From assembly GCA_963718685.1 (NCBI GenBank), contig OY970356.1, positions 714,137-778,136 of the forward strand: a stretch of DNA of 64,000 nt, given 5' to 3'. The number at the start of each line of letters is the position of its first letter. Position 1 is the stretch's first letter. Position numbers and translations under genes: made by a program. Below, one piece after another: positions 52,479 through 60,487 of this stretch. Under the pieces are notes generated by a model. That model was not told the DNA's origin, made no database searches, and saw only the letters and a program-made list of their open reading frames with translations. This DNA is from CAVQWH01 sp963718685. Lineage in GTDB: Bacteria > Patescibacteriota > Saccharimonadia > Saccharimonadales > Saccharimonadaceae.

Positions 52479-54212
52479 ATGACGAATCATCTTAACAAGC
52501 CGCACGGTGGGAAACTGGTTGATTTGCTGGTTGGCGAAGAAGAAAAGAAACGACTTAAAAAAGAAAGTGCCGATCTTAAAAGCTGGGATTTAACCAAGCG
52601 CCAGGTTTGCGACGTGGAGCTGCTTTTAAACGGCGGATTTTCGCCTTTGACCGGATTTTTAAATAAGAAAGATTACCAGAGTGTCTGCGAAAAAATGCGC
52701 CTTAGCAGCGGGACTTTGTGGCCGATTCCTATTACTTTGGATGTTGATGAAAAGTTCGCTAAAAGCTTGAAGAAAGGCGAAAAGGTAGCTTTGCGCGACC
52801 AAGAAGGTGTGGTGCTGGCAATCTTGGAAGTTGGCGACGTTTGGAAACCCGATAAGCAGCAGGAAGCCGAGCTGGTTTTTGGCGCTGGCCATAACGACAA
52901 AGCTCACCCGGCGATTGATTATCTTCATAGCAAAGCTGGCGAATATTATGTTGGTGGCGAGCTAAAAGGCCTAGAGCTGCCTACTCACTATGACTTTGCC
53001 GAGCATCGCTATACACCCCAGGAGCTGCGGGAATATTACAAAAAAATGGGCTGGAATAAGGTAGTTGCTTTCCAGACCCGTAACCCAATGCACCGAGCAC
53101 ATGTTGAGCTAGCCTTAAGAGCTGCTAAGCAAACCCAGGCAAACTTGCTAATTAATCCTTCGGTCGGCATGACTAAGCCGGGCGATGTTGACCATTACAC
53201 CCGTGTGCGCGTTTACCAAGAAGTTATAAAGAAGTTCCCACAGTCTACCGCTATGATTTCTTTACTGCCGCTGGCAATGCGCATGGGCGGTCCGCGCGAA
53301 GCTTTGTGGCATATGATTATCCGCAAAAACTATGGCGCTACGCATTTTATAGTCGGGCGTGACCACGCCGGTCCGGGTAAACGTTCTGACGGCGAAGATT
53401 TTTATGACCCGTATGATGCTCAAAATTATGCCAAAGAACATGCCGAGGAAATCGGTATGCAGGTTGTGCCATTCCATATGATGGTTTATGTAGACGATTT
53501 AGATAAATATATGCCGGTTGACGACATTCCGGAAGGTAAGAAATATTCCAGCATATCCGGCACTGAGCTTCGGGCCAGACTGGCTGACGGGCGTGAACTG
53601 CCCGCCTGGTTTACTTATCCGGAAGTTGCCCGGGAGCTGAGAAAAACCTATAAGCCAAGACACGAGCAAGGTTTGACGGTGTTTTTCACCGGTCTTTCCG
53701 GTGCCGGCAAGTCAACAGTAGCTAACGCTTTGATGGTAAAACTTATGGAACTGGGCAAGCATTCGGTTACGCTGCTGGACGGGGATATCGTTAGAAAAAA
53801 TCTTTCATCGGAACTTGGCTTTTCCAAAGAACACCGCGACATTAACGTGCGGCGAATCGGTTTTGTAGCTTCAGAGATTTCCAAACACGGGGGCTTGGCG
53901 ATTTGTGCACCGATTGCGCCTTACGATTCTCTTCGTAAAGACGTGCGGAACATGGTGCGCAGCAGTGGCGGTGCATTCGTGCTGGTGCATGTAGCCACGC
54001 CGATTGAAGAATGCGAAAAGCGCGACCGCAAAGGTTTGTACGAGGCAGCACGCAAAGGTAAAATCAAAGAATTTACCGGAATATCCGACCCGTACGAGGA
54101 GCCTAAAGATGCTGAAATAACCATAGACACGGTGAAGTATTCAGCCGAAGAGCTGACAAACCAGATTTTGCTTTATCTGGAAAAAGAAGGCTACCTTAAG
54201 GCTCAGTCGTAA
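52479..54212 (+). CDS. Bifunctional sulfate adenylyltransferase / APS kinase (PAPS synthase)
   Basis: 577 residues. ATP sulfurylase part 1-390: QTRNPMHRAH at 199-208 (catalytic HxxH) and GRDHAGPG at 293-300. APS kinase part 395-577: P-loop GLSGAGKST at 405-413, LLDGDIVRKNLSSELGFS, DINVRRIG, and ISDPYEEP near the end. Both active sites look complete. It converts sulfate plus 2 ATP to PAPS. Without sulfite-forming genes in the window, the product most likely feeds the nearby sulfotransferase. AAGGAGG precedes the ATG, a strong ribosome binding site. Confidence 0.95.
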   Translation: MTNHLNKPHGGKLVDLLVGEEEKKRLKKESADLKSWDLTKRQVCDVELLLNGGFSPLTGFLNKKDYQSVCEKMRLSSGTLWPIPITLDVDEKFAKSLKKGEKVALRDQEGVVLAILEVGDVWKPDKQQEAELVFGAGHNDKAHPAIDYLHSKAGEYYVGGELKGLELPTHYDFAEHRYTPQELREYYKKMGWNKVVAFQTRNPMHRAHVELALRAAKQTQANLLINPSVGMTKPGDVDHYTRVRVYQEVIKKFPQSTAMISLLPLAMRMGGPREALWHMIIRKNYGATHFIVGRDHAGPGKRSDGEDFYDPYDAQNYAKEHAEEIGMQVVPFHMMVYVDDLDKYMPVDDIPEGKKYSSISGTELRARLADGRELPAWFTYPEVARELRKTYKPRHEQGLTVFFTGLSGAGKSTVANALMVKLMELGKHSVTLLDGDIVRKNLSSELGFSKEHRDINVRRIGFVASEISKHGGLAICAPIAPYDSLRKDVRNMVRSSGGAFVLVHVATPIEECEKRDRKGLYEAARKGKIKEFTGISDPYEEPKDAEITIDTVKYSAEELTNQILLYLEKEGYLKAQS

Positions 54213-54215
54213 ATT

Positions 54216-54977
54216 ATGAATAAACTAGTTGAAGATTGTATAAAAATAGCCAAGCAAGCTGGCGAAGCGATTTTAGAAATTTATGAAAGTGATGATTTTG
54301 GCGAAACGATGAAAGACAACAATTCGCCGCTGACTAAAGCTGATATTGCTGCAAATGACATCATTCAACACGGCTTAGAACAAATATCTGATTACCCAAT
54401 TGTCTCAGAAGAAGGCGAGCACGACAGCAAAGGCAGTAAAATCTTTTGGTTAGTTGATCCAATTGATGGGACTAGAGAGTTTATCAATCGAAATGGAGAA
54501 TTCACTATTAATATCGGCCTGATAAAAAACGGCCAGCCTGTAATGGGAGTGGTTTATACTCCAACTAAAGGCTGGATGTACTTTGGCGTCGTTGGCGAAG
54601 GAGCATATAAGGAAGTTAAAAATAAAAAAACTGCTATCTCGGCGCACTATAAAGGCAAGATTCCAACCGTAGTAGTTAGTCGCAGCCATAAGTCTGAAAA
54701 GACTCTTAACTTCCTAAAAAGTATTGGCAAGCATAAAGAAGTAAATATGGGATCTTCGCTTAAACTTTGTTTGGTGGCCGAAGGGGAGGCAACGATTTAT
54801 CCGCGCTTTGTGCCTACGTGTTTGTGGGACACTGCGGCGGCTGACGCCATAGTGCGTGCTGCTGGTGGTTTAGTAACAGATATGAATTCTACGCCACTTA
54901 TTTATGATACGGCTCAGATTAAAAACCCATACTTTATTGCTAAAGTAGACAATTGGTCGCATAGCACCCGCTATTAA
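54216..54977 (+). CDS. cysQ: 3'(2'),5'-bisphosphate nucleotidase CysQ
   Basis: 253 residues, inositol-monophosphatase superfamily: metal-binding VSEEGEHD, the signature FWLVDPIDGTREF, and CLWDTAAADAIVRAAGG. It removes the 3'-phosphate from PAP, the inhibitory by-product of sulfotransferases, or from PAPS. It starts 3 bp after the PAPS synthase, so production and clearance are co-expressed. The gene is visibly AT-richer than the synthase. Confidence 0.92.
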   Translation: MNKLVEDCIKIAKQAGEAILEIYESDDFGETMKDNNSPLTKADIAANDIIQHGLEQISDYPIVSEEGEHDSKGSKIFWLVDPIDGTREFINRNGEFTINIGLIKNGQPVMGVVYTPTKGWMYFGVVGEGAYKEVKNKKTAISAHYKGKIPTVVVSRSHKSEKTLNFLKSIGKHKEVNMGSSLKLCLVAEGEATIYPRFVPTCLWDTAAADAIVRAAGGLVTDMNSTPLIYDTAQIKNPYFIAKVDNWSHSTRY

Positions 54978-55831
54978 GAGAGCTTGGCTAAGTAATGCCC
55001 ATAGCCGGATTTTTTAAGCGGCTCGGCAATTTTTTCTAACTGTTCTTTGTTGATAAAACCTTCTCGGTAGGCAATTTCTTCTGGGCAGCCGATTTTTATG
55101 CCAGTTCTTTTTTCAATCACCCGGATATATTCAGCGGCGTCGTTCATAGAACCGAAAGTGCCGGTGTCTAGCCATGCAGTACCTTTGTCGAGAAGAGAAA
55201 CTTTTAGCTTGCCTTTTTGCAAGTAAGCATCGAGTACTGAAGTTATTTCTACTTCACCGCGTTCACTTGGCCGCACGTTTTTGGCGATTTCTACTACGTC
55301 GTTGTCACAGAAATACAGGCCGGCATTTGCATAGTTTGATCTTGGCTTTTCGGGCTTTTCTTCGATAGAAAGTACGTTCATGTCTTTATCAAATTCATAA
55401 ACGCCATATCGTTCAGGGTCTTTAACTGGCGCAGCAAAACCTACAGCACCATCGACATCGGTAAATTCTTTGAGCTTTTCATCCATACTTGCGCCGTAGA
55501 AAAGGTTATCGCCCAATATCATGGCAACCTTGTCGTTGCCTATGAAGTCTGCCCCTATGATATAAGCTTGCGCCAGGCCGCCTGGATGTGGCTGCACGGC
55601 GTAACTGAGTTTAATACCCCAGCTAGATCCGTCGCCAAGTAGGCGCTGAAACTGCGCTTGGTCGTCAGGTGTAGTGATAATAAGAATATCGCGTATGCCA
55701 GCGCTCATAAGTGTGCTGAGCGGATAATATATCATTGGCTTGTCGTAGATAGGTACGAGCTGCTTTGAAATGCCTTTAGTAATAGGGTAAAGACGCGTGC
55801 CCGAACCACCCGCTAAAATAATGCCTTTCAT
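54974..55831 (-). CDS. rfbA: Glucose-1-phosphate thymidylyltransferase
   Basis: 285 residues. MKGIILAGGSGTRLYPITKGISKQ is the nucleotide-binding N-terminus. IYDKPMIYYPLSTL, ILGDNLFYG and WLDTGTFGSMNDA follow. First step of dTDP-L-rhamnose synthesis (dTTP + Glc-1-P). The frame is open for 18 more codons upstream, but CGAGGAG lies directly before this ATG. Last of four rfb genes in the transcript order B, C, D, A; its end overlaps cysQ by 4 bp. Confidence 0.96.
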   Translation of the reverse strand: MKGIILAGGSGTRLYPITKGISKQLVPIYDKPMIYYPLSTLMSAGIRDILIITTPDDQAQFQRLLGDGSSWGIKLSYAVQPHPGGLAQAYIIGADFIGNDKVAMILGDNLFYGASMDEKLKEFTDVDGAVGFAAPVKDPERYGVYEFDKDMNVLSIEEKPEKPRSNYANAGLYFCDNDVVEIAKNVRPSERGEVEITSVLDAYLQKGKLKVSLLDKGTAWLDTGTFGSMNDAAEYIRVIEKRTGIKIGCPEEIAYREGFINKEQLEKIAEPLKKSGYGHYLAKLS

Positions 55832-55848
55832 TAAAATCTCCTCGCAGT

Positions 55849-56691
55849 TTATTTTTTCAAATAATCTTTTAATGCTTCGTCCCACTCTCGGGGAACAAAC
55901 CCGACAGACTTTATCTTATCAAGTTTCAGTGTACTTTGCAGCGGGCGCGGCGCAATGCCGGTTTTGCCCTGAAAATATTCTTCTGTCGTTACGTCGGTAA
56001 CTGTTAAATCATCGCGTCCTAACGCAGCAAAAATCGCCCGCGTAATCTCTGCCCAGCTGGCCGATTTGCCTTCATTGGTCAGATTGTAAGTTCCGTATTC
56101 GCAGTTATTATCTAGCAAATGCTTTATGCCTTTTGCTAGATCTTGGGTGAAAGTAAGCCGGCCGATTTGATCAGCCACAACTTTAGGCGAAATGTTTTTC
56201 TCAGCCAAGCCGGCCATAGTTTTAACGAAATTATTGCCACTGCCAATCACCCAAGAAGTGCGCAAAATGTAATGTTTTGGAACTATTAATAAAGTGATAT
56301 CAGCCGCAGCTTTAGTCTGCCCGTAAACACTTAAAGGCGAGAACGGCTCGTTTTCGTCGTGGATTTCTTGCTGCCCGTCAAACACATAATCAGTCGAAAT
56401 ATGCACCACGGTTAAGTCGTGCTTCAAGGCGGCTTTTGCAAGATTTGCCACTGCCACGGCGTTAATTTTCCACACAAGGCTTTTATTTTCGGGCGCTTCT
56501 GCGCCGTCTACATTTGTATACGCCGCCGCATTGATAACGGTATCTACTTTTGACCAATCGAATTGTTCAACTGATGAAGAGTTGGTAATATCCAGCTCGT
56601 CGACATCGGTGCATATTGCATCTGGGTAAAGAGCTTGCAGGGCGCTACCCAGCTGTCCGTTAGCGCCGGTTATTAAAATTTTAGAACTCAT
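55849..56691 (-). CDS. rfbD: dTDP-4-dehydrorhamnose reductase
   Basis: 280 residues, short-chain reductase fold. ILITGANGQLGSAL binds NADPH. TVINAAAYTNVDGAE and STDYVFDG follow, with the catalytic YGQTKAAAD. Reduces dTDP-6-deoxy-L-lyxo-4-hexulose to dTDP-L-rhamnose. The stop of rfbC (TAA) ends 1 bp before this ATG. Confidence 0.95.
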   Translation of the reverse strand: MSSKILITGANGQLGSALQALYPDAICTDVDELDITNSSSVEQFDWSKVDTVINAAAYTNVDGAEAPENKSLVWKINAVAVANLAKAALKHDLTVVHISTDYVFDGQQEIHDENEPFSPLSVYGQTKAAADITLLIVPKHYILRTSWVIGSGNNFVKTMAGLAEKNISPKVVADQIGRLTFTQDLAKGIKHLLDNNCEYGTYNLTNEGKSASWAEITRAIFAALGRDDLTVTDVTTEEYFQGKTGIAPRPLQSTLKLDKIKSVGFVPREWDEALKDYLKK

Positions 56692-56692
56692 C

Positions 56693-57265
56693 TTAAGACT
56701 CTCTTTCTACCTCACTTAAGTTAGGATGGTTTAAATCTTTTTCAGAAACGATTGCTTTTTGCAGGGGAATAGGCCATTTAATACCAAGCTTCGGATCTGC
56801 CAAATTCACAAGTGTGTATTTGGCTTCTGGCGACCAATGCTCATTAACCAGGTAAGTATAGACAGTGTTTGCTTCAAGCGTCTGGAATGAGTTGCCGCAA
56901 CCTCTGGGCACGTATATAGCTTTGCCAGGATCCAGCGTAAAGGTTTCTACATTGCCAAAACTTTCGCCTTTTCTAAAATCTACGATAGCTGCAAAAACAG
57001 AACCGAAAGCGATTGAGATGAATTTGTCCCACGGTTCAGCGTGAATGCCGCGGGTAACGCCAGCTTCTTTGTTGAATGAAATATTATTTTGTACGACTTC
57101 AAAGTTTTCTGGCAAACCAAGTTTAACTAACTTTTCTTTTTGGAAGTTTTCCTTAAACCAACCGCGGTTGTCGCCGAAAACTGCTAAGTCAAATTCTATC
57201 AAGCCGTTTATGGAAGTTTGGCGGGCTTTGAGCTCTGGTTTGTCACTGGGCTGGAAAGGCGTCAT
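56693..57265 (-). CDS. rfbC: dTDP-4-dehydrorhamnose 3,5-epimerase
   Basis: 190 residues, normal for RmlC. Cupin fold: FGDNRGWFKENFQ, QNNISFNKEAGVTRGIHAE (catalytic His), AAIVDFRKG, and YVPRGCGNSFQTLE. The usual RG[LM]H motif reads RGIHAE. The GH found before the second barrel strand in E. coli-type enzymes is GCGNSF here, as in some actinobacterial homologues. Start overlaps the end of rfbB by one base. Confidence 0.93.
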   Translation of the reverse strand: MTPFQPSDKPELKARQTSINGLIEFDLAVFGDNRGWFKENFQKEKLVKLGLPENFEVVQNNISFNKEAGVTRGIHAEPWDKFISIAFGSVFAAIVDFRKGESFGNVETFTLDPGKAIYVPRGCGNSFQTLEANTVYTYLVNEHWSPEAKYTLVNLADPKLGIKWPIPLQKAIVSEKDLNHPNLSEVERES

Positions 57266-58266
57266 TACTGGCCTGCCTTTTTGTATTTAGCTTCGGTTTC
57301 AGCTTTTTGCGGCTTCCACCAGGCTTCGTTGTCTTTATACCAGTCTATCGTAGCTTTCAGCCCGGATTTAAAGTCGGTATATTTTGGTTGCCAGTCCAGT
57401 TCCTCGCGCAGCTTGCTAGCGTCGATGGCGTAGCGCAAGTCGTGGCCCGGGCGGTCTGCCACATGTTCGTAATCTTTAGGGTCTTTGCCCATTTCTTCCA
57501 AAATCATCTCTACGACTTCTTTGTTATTTTTCTCTCCGTCGGCACCTATAAGATAAGTTTCGCCCAACTCACCTTTTTCTAAAATCGCCAGTACGCCGGA
57601 GCTGTGATCTTCGGTGTGGATCCAGTCGCGGACATTTTCGCCGGAACCATAGAGTTTGGGCTTTCTGCCTTCTAAGATTTCAGTGATTTGCCGCGGAATG
57701 AATTTTTCAACGTGTTGGTAAGGGCCGTAGTTGTTTGAGCAGTTGGAAATGGTAGCCTCCACGCCGAAACTTCTTCCCCAGGCGCGGACCAGCATGTCTG
57801 AGCTGGCTTTTGACGAAGAATACGGGCTGGAAGGGTTGTAAGGCGTATGCGGCATAAATTTGTGAGGATCGTCCAGTTCCAAATCACCATAAACTTCATC
57901 GGTTGAAATGTGATGCAAACGCTTATTGTGTTTGCGAACCGCTTCCAAAATTCGGTAAGTGCCGATAATGTTTGATTCAATAAACGGCCAAGGGTTGCTT
58001 AGCGAATTGTCGTTATGTGACTCGGCGGCAAAATGCACCACGGCATCGTGCTCGGCCACCAATGAGTTCACCAAGTCTTCGTCGCAGATATTGCCCACGA
58101 CAAGCTTAACTTGAGATTCATCCAGGCCACTAAGGTTCTCTTTATTGCCAGCGTAAGTGAGCGCATCGAGTACAGTAATTTTCCAATCAGGGCGTTCTTT
58201 ATATAAATAATGAACAAAATTAGAGCCAATAAAACCTGCGCCGCCAGTGACTAACACACTCTTCAT
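57265..58266 (-). CDS. rfbB: dTDP-glucose 4,6-dehydratase
   Basis: 333 residues. NAD site VTGGAGFIGSNFVHYL, VHFAAESHNDNS, the catalytic triad region HISTDEVYGDL and YSSSKASSDMLVRAW, then NNYGPYQHVEKFIPR. All are diagnostic of RmlB. It makes dTDP-4-keto-6-deoxyglucose. First gene of the rfbB-C-D-A operon; a TAAAAT box lies 9 nt before the ATG. Confidence 0.96.
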   Translation of the reverse strand: MKSVLVTGGAGFIGSNFVHYLYKERPDWKITVLDALTYAGNKENLSGLDESQVKLVVGNICDEDLVNSLVAEHDAVVHFAAESHNDNSLSNPWPFIESNIIGTYRILEAVRKHNKRLHHISTDEVYGDLELDDPHKFMPHTPYNPSSPYSSSKASSDMLVRAWGRSFGVEATISNCSNNYGPYQHVEKFIPRQITEILEGRKPKLYGSGENVRDWIHTEDHSSGVLAILEKGELGETYLIGADGEKNNKEVVEMILEEMGKDPKDYEHVADRPGHDLRYAIDASKLREELDWQPKYTDFKSGLKATIDWYKDNEAWWKPQKAETEAKYKKAGQ

Positions 58267-58331
58267 ACAATAGCTATTTTACACCATAAACAACCTTTTA
58301 TTAGTAGTAATTAATACAAGAAGCGCTATGG

Positions 58332-59450
58332 CTAGCTAGCAGTGTAGTCGGCCACCACTTTGCGGATTTTAGAAATGAACAGAGTCTTATGAAATCGCTT
58401 AGCTTGGCGGTGAAGGCTGGCTGGCTGGAAAGCGTGGCTTTCAACCTTTTGAATAGCTTCCATTAGGGCTTCGGTGGTTTGAGGGGTAAATAAAACCCCG
58501 TTTACGCCGTCTTGAACAATATCCAAACTGCCGCCTTTGCCGTAAGCTACCACCGGCGCACCGGCAGCTAAAGCTTCAACTTGCACAATTCCAAAATCTT
58601 CTTCAGCCGGGAAGATGAAGGCCTTAGCTTTTTGCAGAGCGTGGGCGATTGTTTGGTCGCTGCCTCCGACGATGAACTTTACGTTTGAACCGGCAATTTT
58701 TCGTAGCCGCCCGTGTTCGCTGCCATTTCCGTAAACACTTAACGGTAAGCCCAGCTTAGTGCAAGCCTCGACCGCCAAGCCAATTTTCTTATACGGCTCT
58801 TGGCGACCTAAAGCTACGAAATGGTTGCGCTGGCTTAGGCTGTCTGGTGGCGGGGTAAAACGTTCCACATCCACCGGTGGATTAATTACGGTTGAAGGTT
58901 TATTGTAATATTTTTTAATCCGCTCTTTGACGGCGTTTGAGTTTGCGATGAAAACGTCTACTTGTTGAGCGGCTTTGTAGTCGGCTTTTTTAAGCGGCGG
59001 CACGAAAAGAGGCATAGCCATTCTGATAAACCAGTTTAGTTTGCCAAAGCCCGGGTCGCTTTTATATTCCTTGTAATGGCTCCAATAGTAGCGGATAGGC
59101 GTGTGGCAATAGCAAATGTGGATTTGGTCTGGGCGCGTTTTTCTAACTTGTTTGGCCTCGGCGCTGGAGCTGGAAATGATAATGTCGTATTCGCTTAAAT
59201 CTAGCTTTTGGAAAGCCCGCCCGCGCATGCTGGGGAAAAACTTGTGCAGTTTTCTTAAACTGCGTGGCAATTTTTGCAGCCAAGTAGTTCGCACGTCGAC
59301 ATCTTTAAACAAAGGCAGCTTTTTCGGGCTGTAGGTGGAAGTGTAAACCGGTGCATCGGGGAAAGCTTCGTGTAAAGCCAAAACAACTCGCTCAGCCCCG
59401 CCCATGTTAGTGAGCCAGTCGTGAACGATAGCAATTTTAGGCTGCTTCAT
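58332..59450 (-). CDS. Family 4 glycosyltransferase (mannosyltransferase WbaZ-like)
   Basis: 372 residues. N-terminal IAIVHDWLTNMGGAERVVLAL, then ICYCHTPIRYYWSHYKEY, typical of WbaZ/WbdB-like transferases. The donor site is FIFPAEEDFGIVQVEALAAGAPVVAYG with both conserved Glu residues. GT-B fold, membrane-proximal, GDP- or UDP-sugar donor. It lies 65 bp upstream of rfbB on the same strand and has its own -10-like TAAACT 6 nt before the ATG. Confidence 0.9.
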   Translation of the reverse strand: MKQPKIAIVHDWLTNMGGAERVVLALHEAFPDAPVYTSTYSPKKLPLFKDVDVRTTWLQKLPRSLRKLHKFFPSMRGRAFQKLDLSEYDIIISSSSAEAKQVRKTRPDQIHICYCHTPIRYYWSHYKEYKSDPGFGKLNWFIRMAMPLFVPPLKKADYKAAQQVDVFIANSNAVKERIKKYYNKPSTVINPPVDVERFTPPPDSLSQRNHFVALGRQEPYKKIGLAVEACTKLGLPLSVYGNGSEHGRLRKIAGSNVKFIVGGSDQTIAHALQKAKAFIFPAEEDFGIVQVEALAAGAPVVAYGKGGSLDIVQDGVNGVLFTPQTTEALMEAIQKVESHAFQPASLHRQAKRFHKTLFISKIRKVVADYTAS

Positions 59451-59508
59451 AAAACTAGTTTAGCAAGCAACCACTTATCAAGCTATGTCGTTATCTAAAT
59501 ACTCATGC

Positions 59509-59537
59509 TTGCTGACTACTGTGAACTACTATATTAT
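59509..59537 (+). promoter_or_regulatory. Promoter of pcm
   Basis: TTGCTG (59509-59514), 17-bp spacer, TATTAT (59532-59537), 9 nt before ATG 59547. It rules out the upstream in-frame ATG at 59505, which lies upstream of the -35. Confidence 0.65.
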
Positions 59538-59546
59538 TACCCTACT

Positions 59547-60248
59547 ATGGCAAGTGAAAAGAGTCCGGGTGCAGTAAAAACAGACGAGCCTACTGCTGCA
59601 GATCCGAGAGAAAAATTCATAGAAGAAGTTATAGGCTCTATGAATTTACCCGCACCGATAATAGCGGCTTTTGCCGCGGTTGATAGGGCTGAATTTGCGC
59701 CGCCGGCTGGCCGCGAACATGCGTACAGCGACAGTATAATTCGACTAGGCAAACATTCTTCGCTAAGCCAGCCGACTTTAGTGGCTGAAATGGTAGCTTC
59801 TGTCGGGCCGATGCCAGGCCACCGGGCTTTAGAAATCGGCACAGCTACAGGCTATCAAGCTTCTGTTTTGTCGCAAATCGTAGACCACGTAGATACTATT
59901 GAAGCTAACCCTAAACTAGCCGAGCAAGCAAAGAAAAATATCGAACGGCTAGGTTACGATGAAAAGGTTACCGTCCATGTTGGTGACGGCACCAAAGGTC
60001 TGGAGGGCCAGCAGTTTGACAATATTTTGGTAACTGCCGCCTTGAAAGAAATGCCTCAGGCTTTGCTAGACCAGCTTGCGCCGGAAGGCATTATGGTCGC
60101 TCCTGTCGGACCTAATTTGGGCGAGAGCATCTTAACCGCTTATAGAAAAGGCAGAGATGGCAAAATAACCGAATTCACGAGCTTGTCGCCTGCTTTTTTT
60201 CGCCGATTGATACCGATGGGGGAAGCGGATGGACGGACGAAGAAGTAG
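59547..60248 (+). CDS. pcm: Protein-L-isoaspartate O-methyltransferase (3' end probably frameshifted)
   Basis: 233 residues as read. PCMT fold: the substrate loop YSDSIIRLGKHSSLSQPTLVAEM, motif I ALEIGTATGYQASVLSQIV, DTIEANPKL, then ILVTAALKEMPQALLDQL. It repairs isoaspartyl residues in aged proteins. After a run of seven T (60194-60200) this frame gives RRLIPMGEADGRTKK, unlike PCMT. The -1 frame gives SPIDTDGGSGW, close to the usual F-x-P ... GW end of PCMTs, and runs without a stop into the following gene. The intact gene would be about 313 residues (59547-60487). Confidence 0.85.
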   Translation: MASEKSPGAVKTDEPTAADPREKFIEEVIGSMNLPAPIIAAFAAVDRAEFAPPAGREHAYSDSIIRLGKHSSLSQPTLVAEMVASVGPMPGHRALEIGTATGYQASVLSQIVDHVDTIEANPKLAEQAKKNIERLGYDEKVTVHVGDGTKGLEGQQFDNILVTAALKEMPQALLDQLAPEGIMVAPVGPNLGESILTAYRKGRDGKITEFTSLSPAFFRRLIPMGEADGRTKK

Positions 60249-60280
60249 AGAAAACCGAAGATGACTATTATTTAGTATCA

Positions 60281-60487
60281 ATGGCGGCACAGCTTGAGGC
60301 TTTAGGGAAAGTGCCGAAAGTAGAGATTGAACGTTTGAAAGCGGACATGGCTGTGGTTCTTGGCCTGGAAGAGCCTTTAACTACTGCTCAAATGGTTAGA
60401 GTGGGCAGATTGATATCCGACACTCTTTCAGCTGATATGCAGGAGCCTAAATTTGAAGAAGGTGAAGCTAAGGAAGAAACTGTTTAA
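60281..60487 (+). CDS. Probable C-terminal extension of pcm in a shifted frame
   Basis: 68 residues from its first ATG (LEALGKVPKVEIERLKADMA ... EEGEAKEETV), helical and acidic, no recognisable domain. There is no ribosome binding site, and the frame is open upstream back through the T7 run within pcm. It is best read as the C-terminal part of the same protein after a -1 frame change, not as a separate gene. Its stop overlaps the end of the convergent glycosylphosphotransferase gene by 4 bp. Confidence 0.5.
   Translation: MAAQLEALGKVPKVEIERLKADMAVVLGLEEPLTTAQMVRVGRLISDTLSADMQEPKFEEGEAKEETV

Noticed and set aside
59505..59546. Upstream ATG as start of pcm
   Set aside because: It lies upstream of the -35 TTGCTG of a good promoter; ATG 59547 is 9 nt after the -10.
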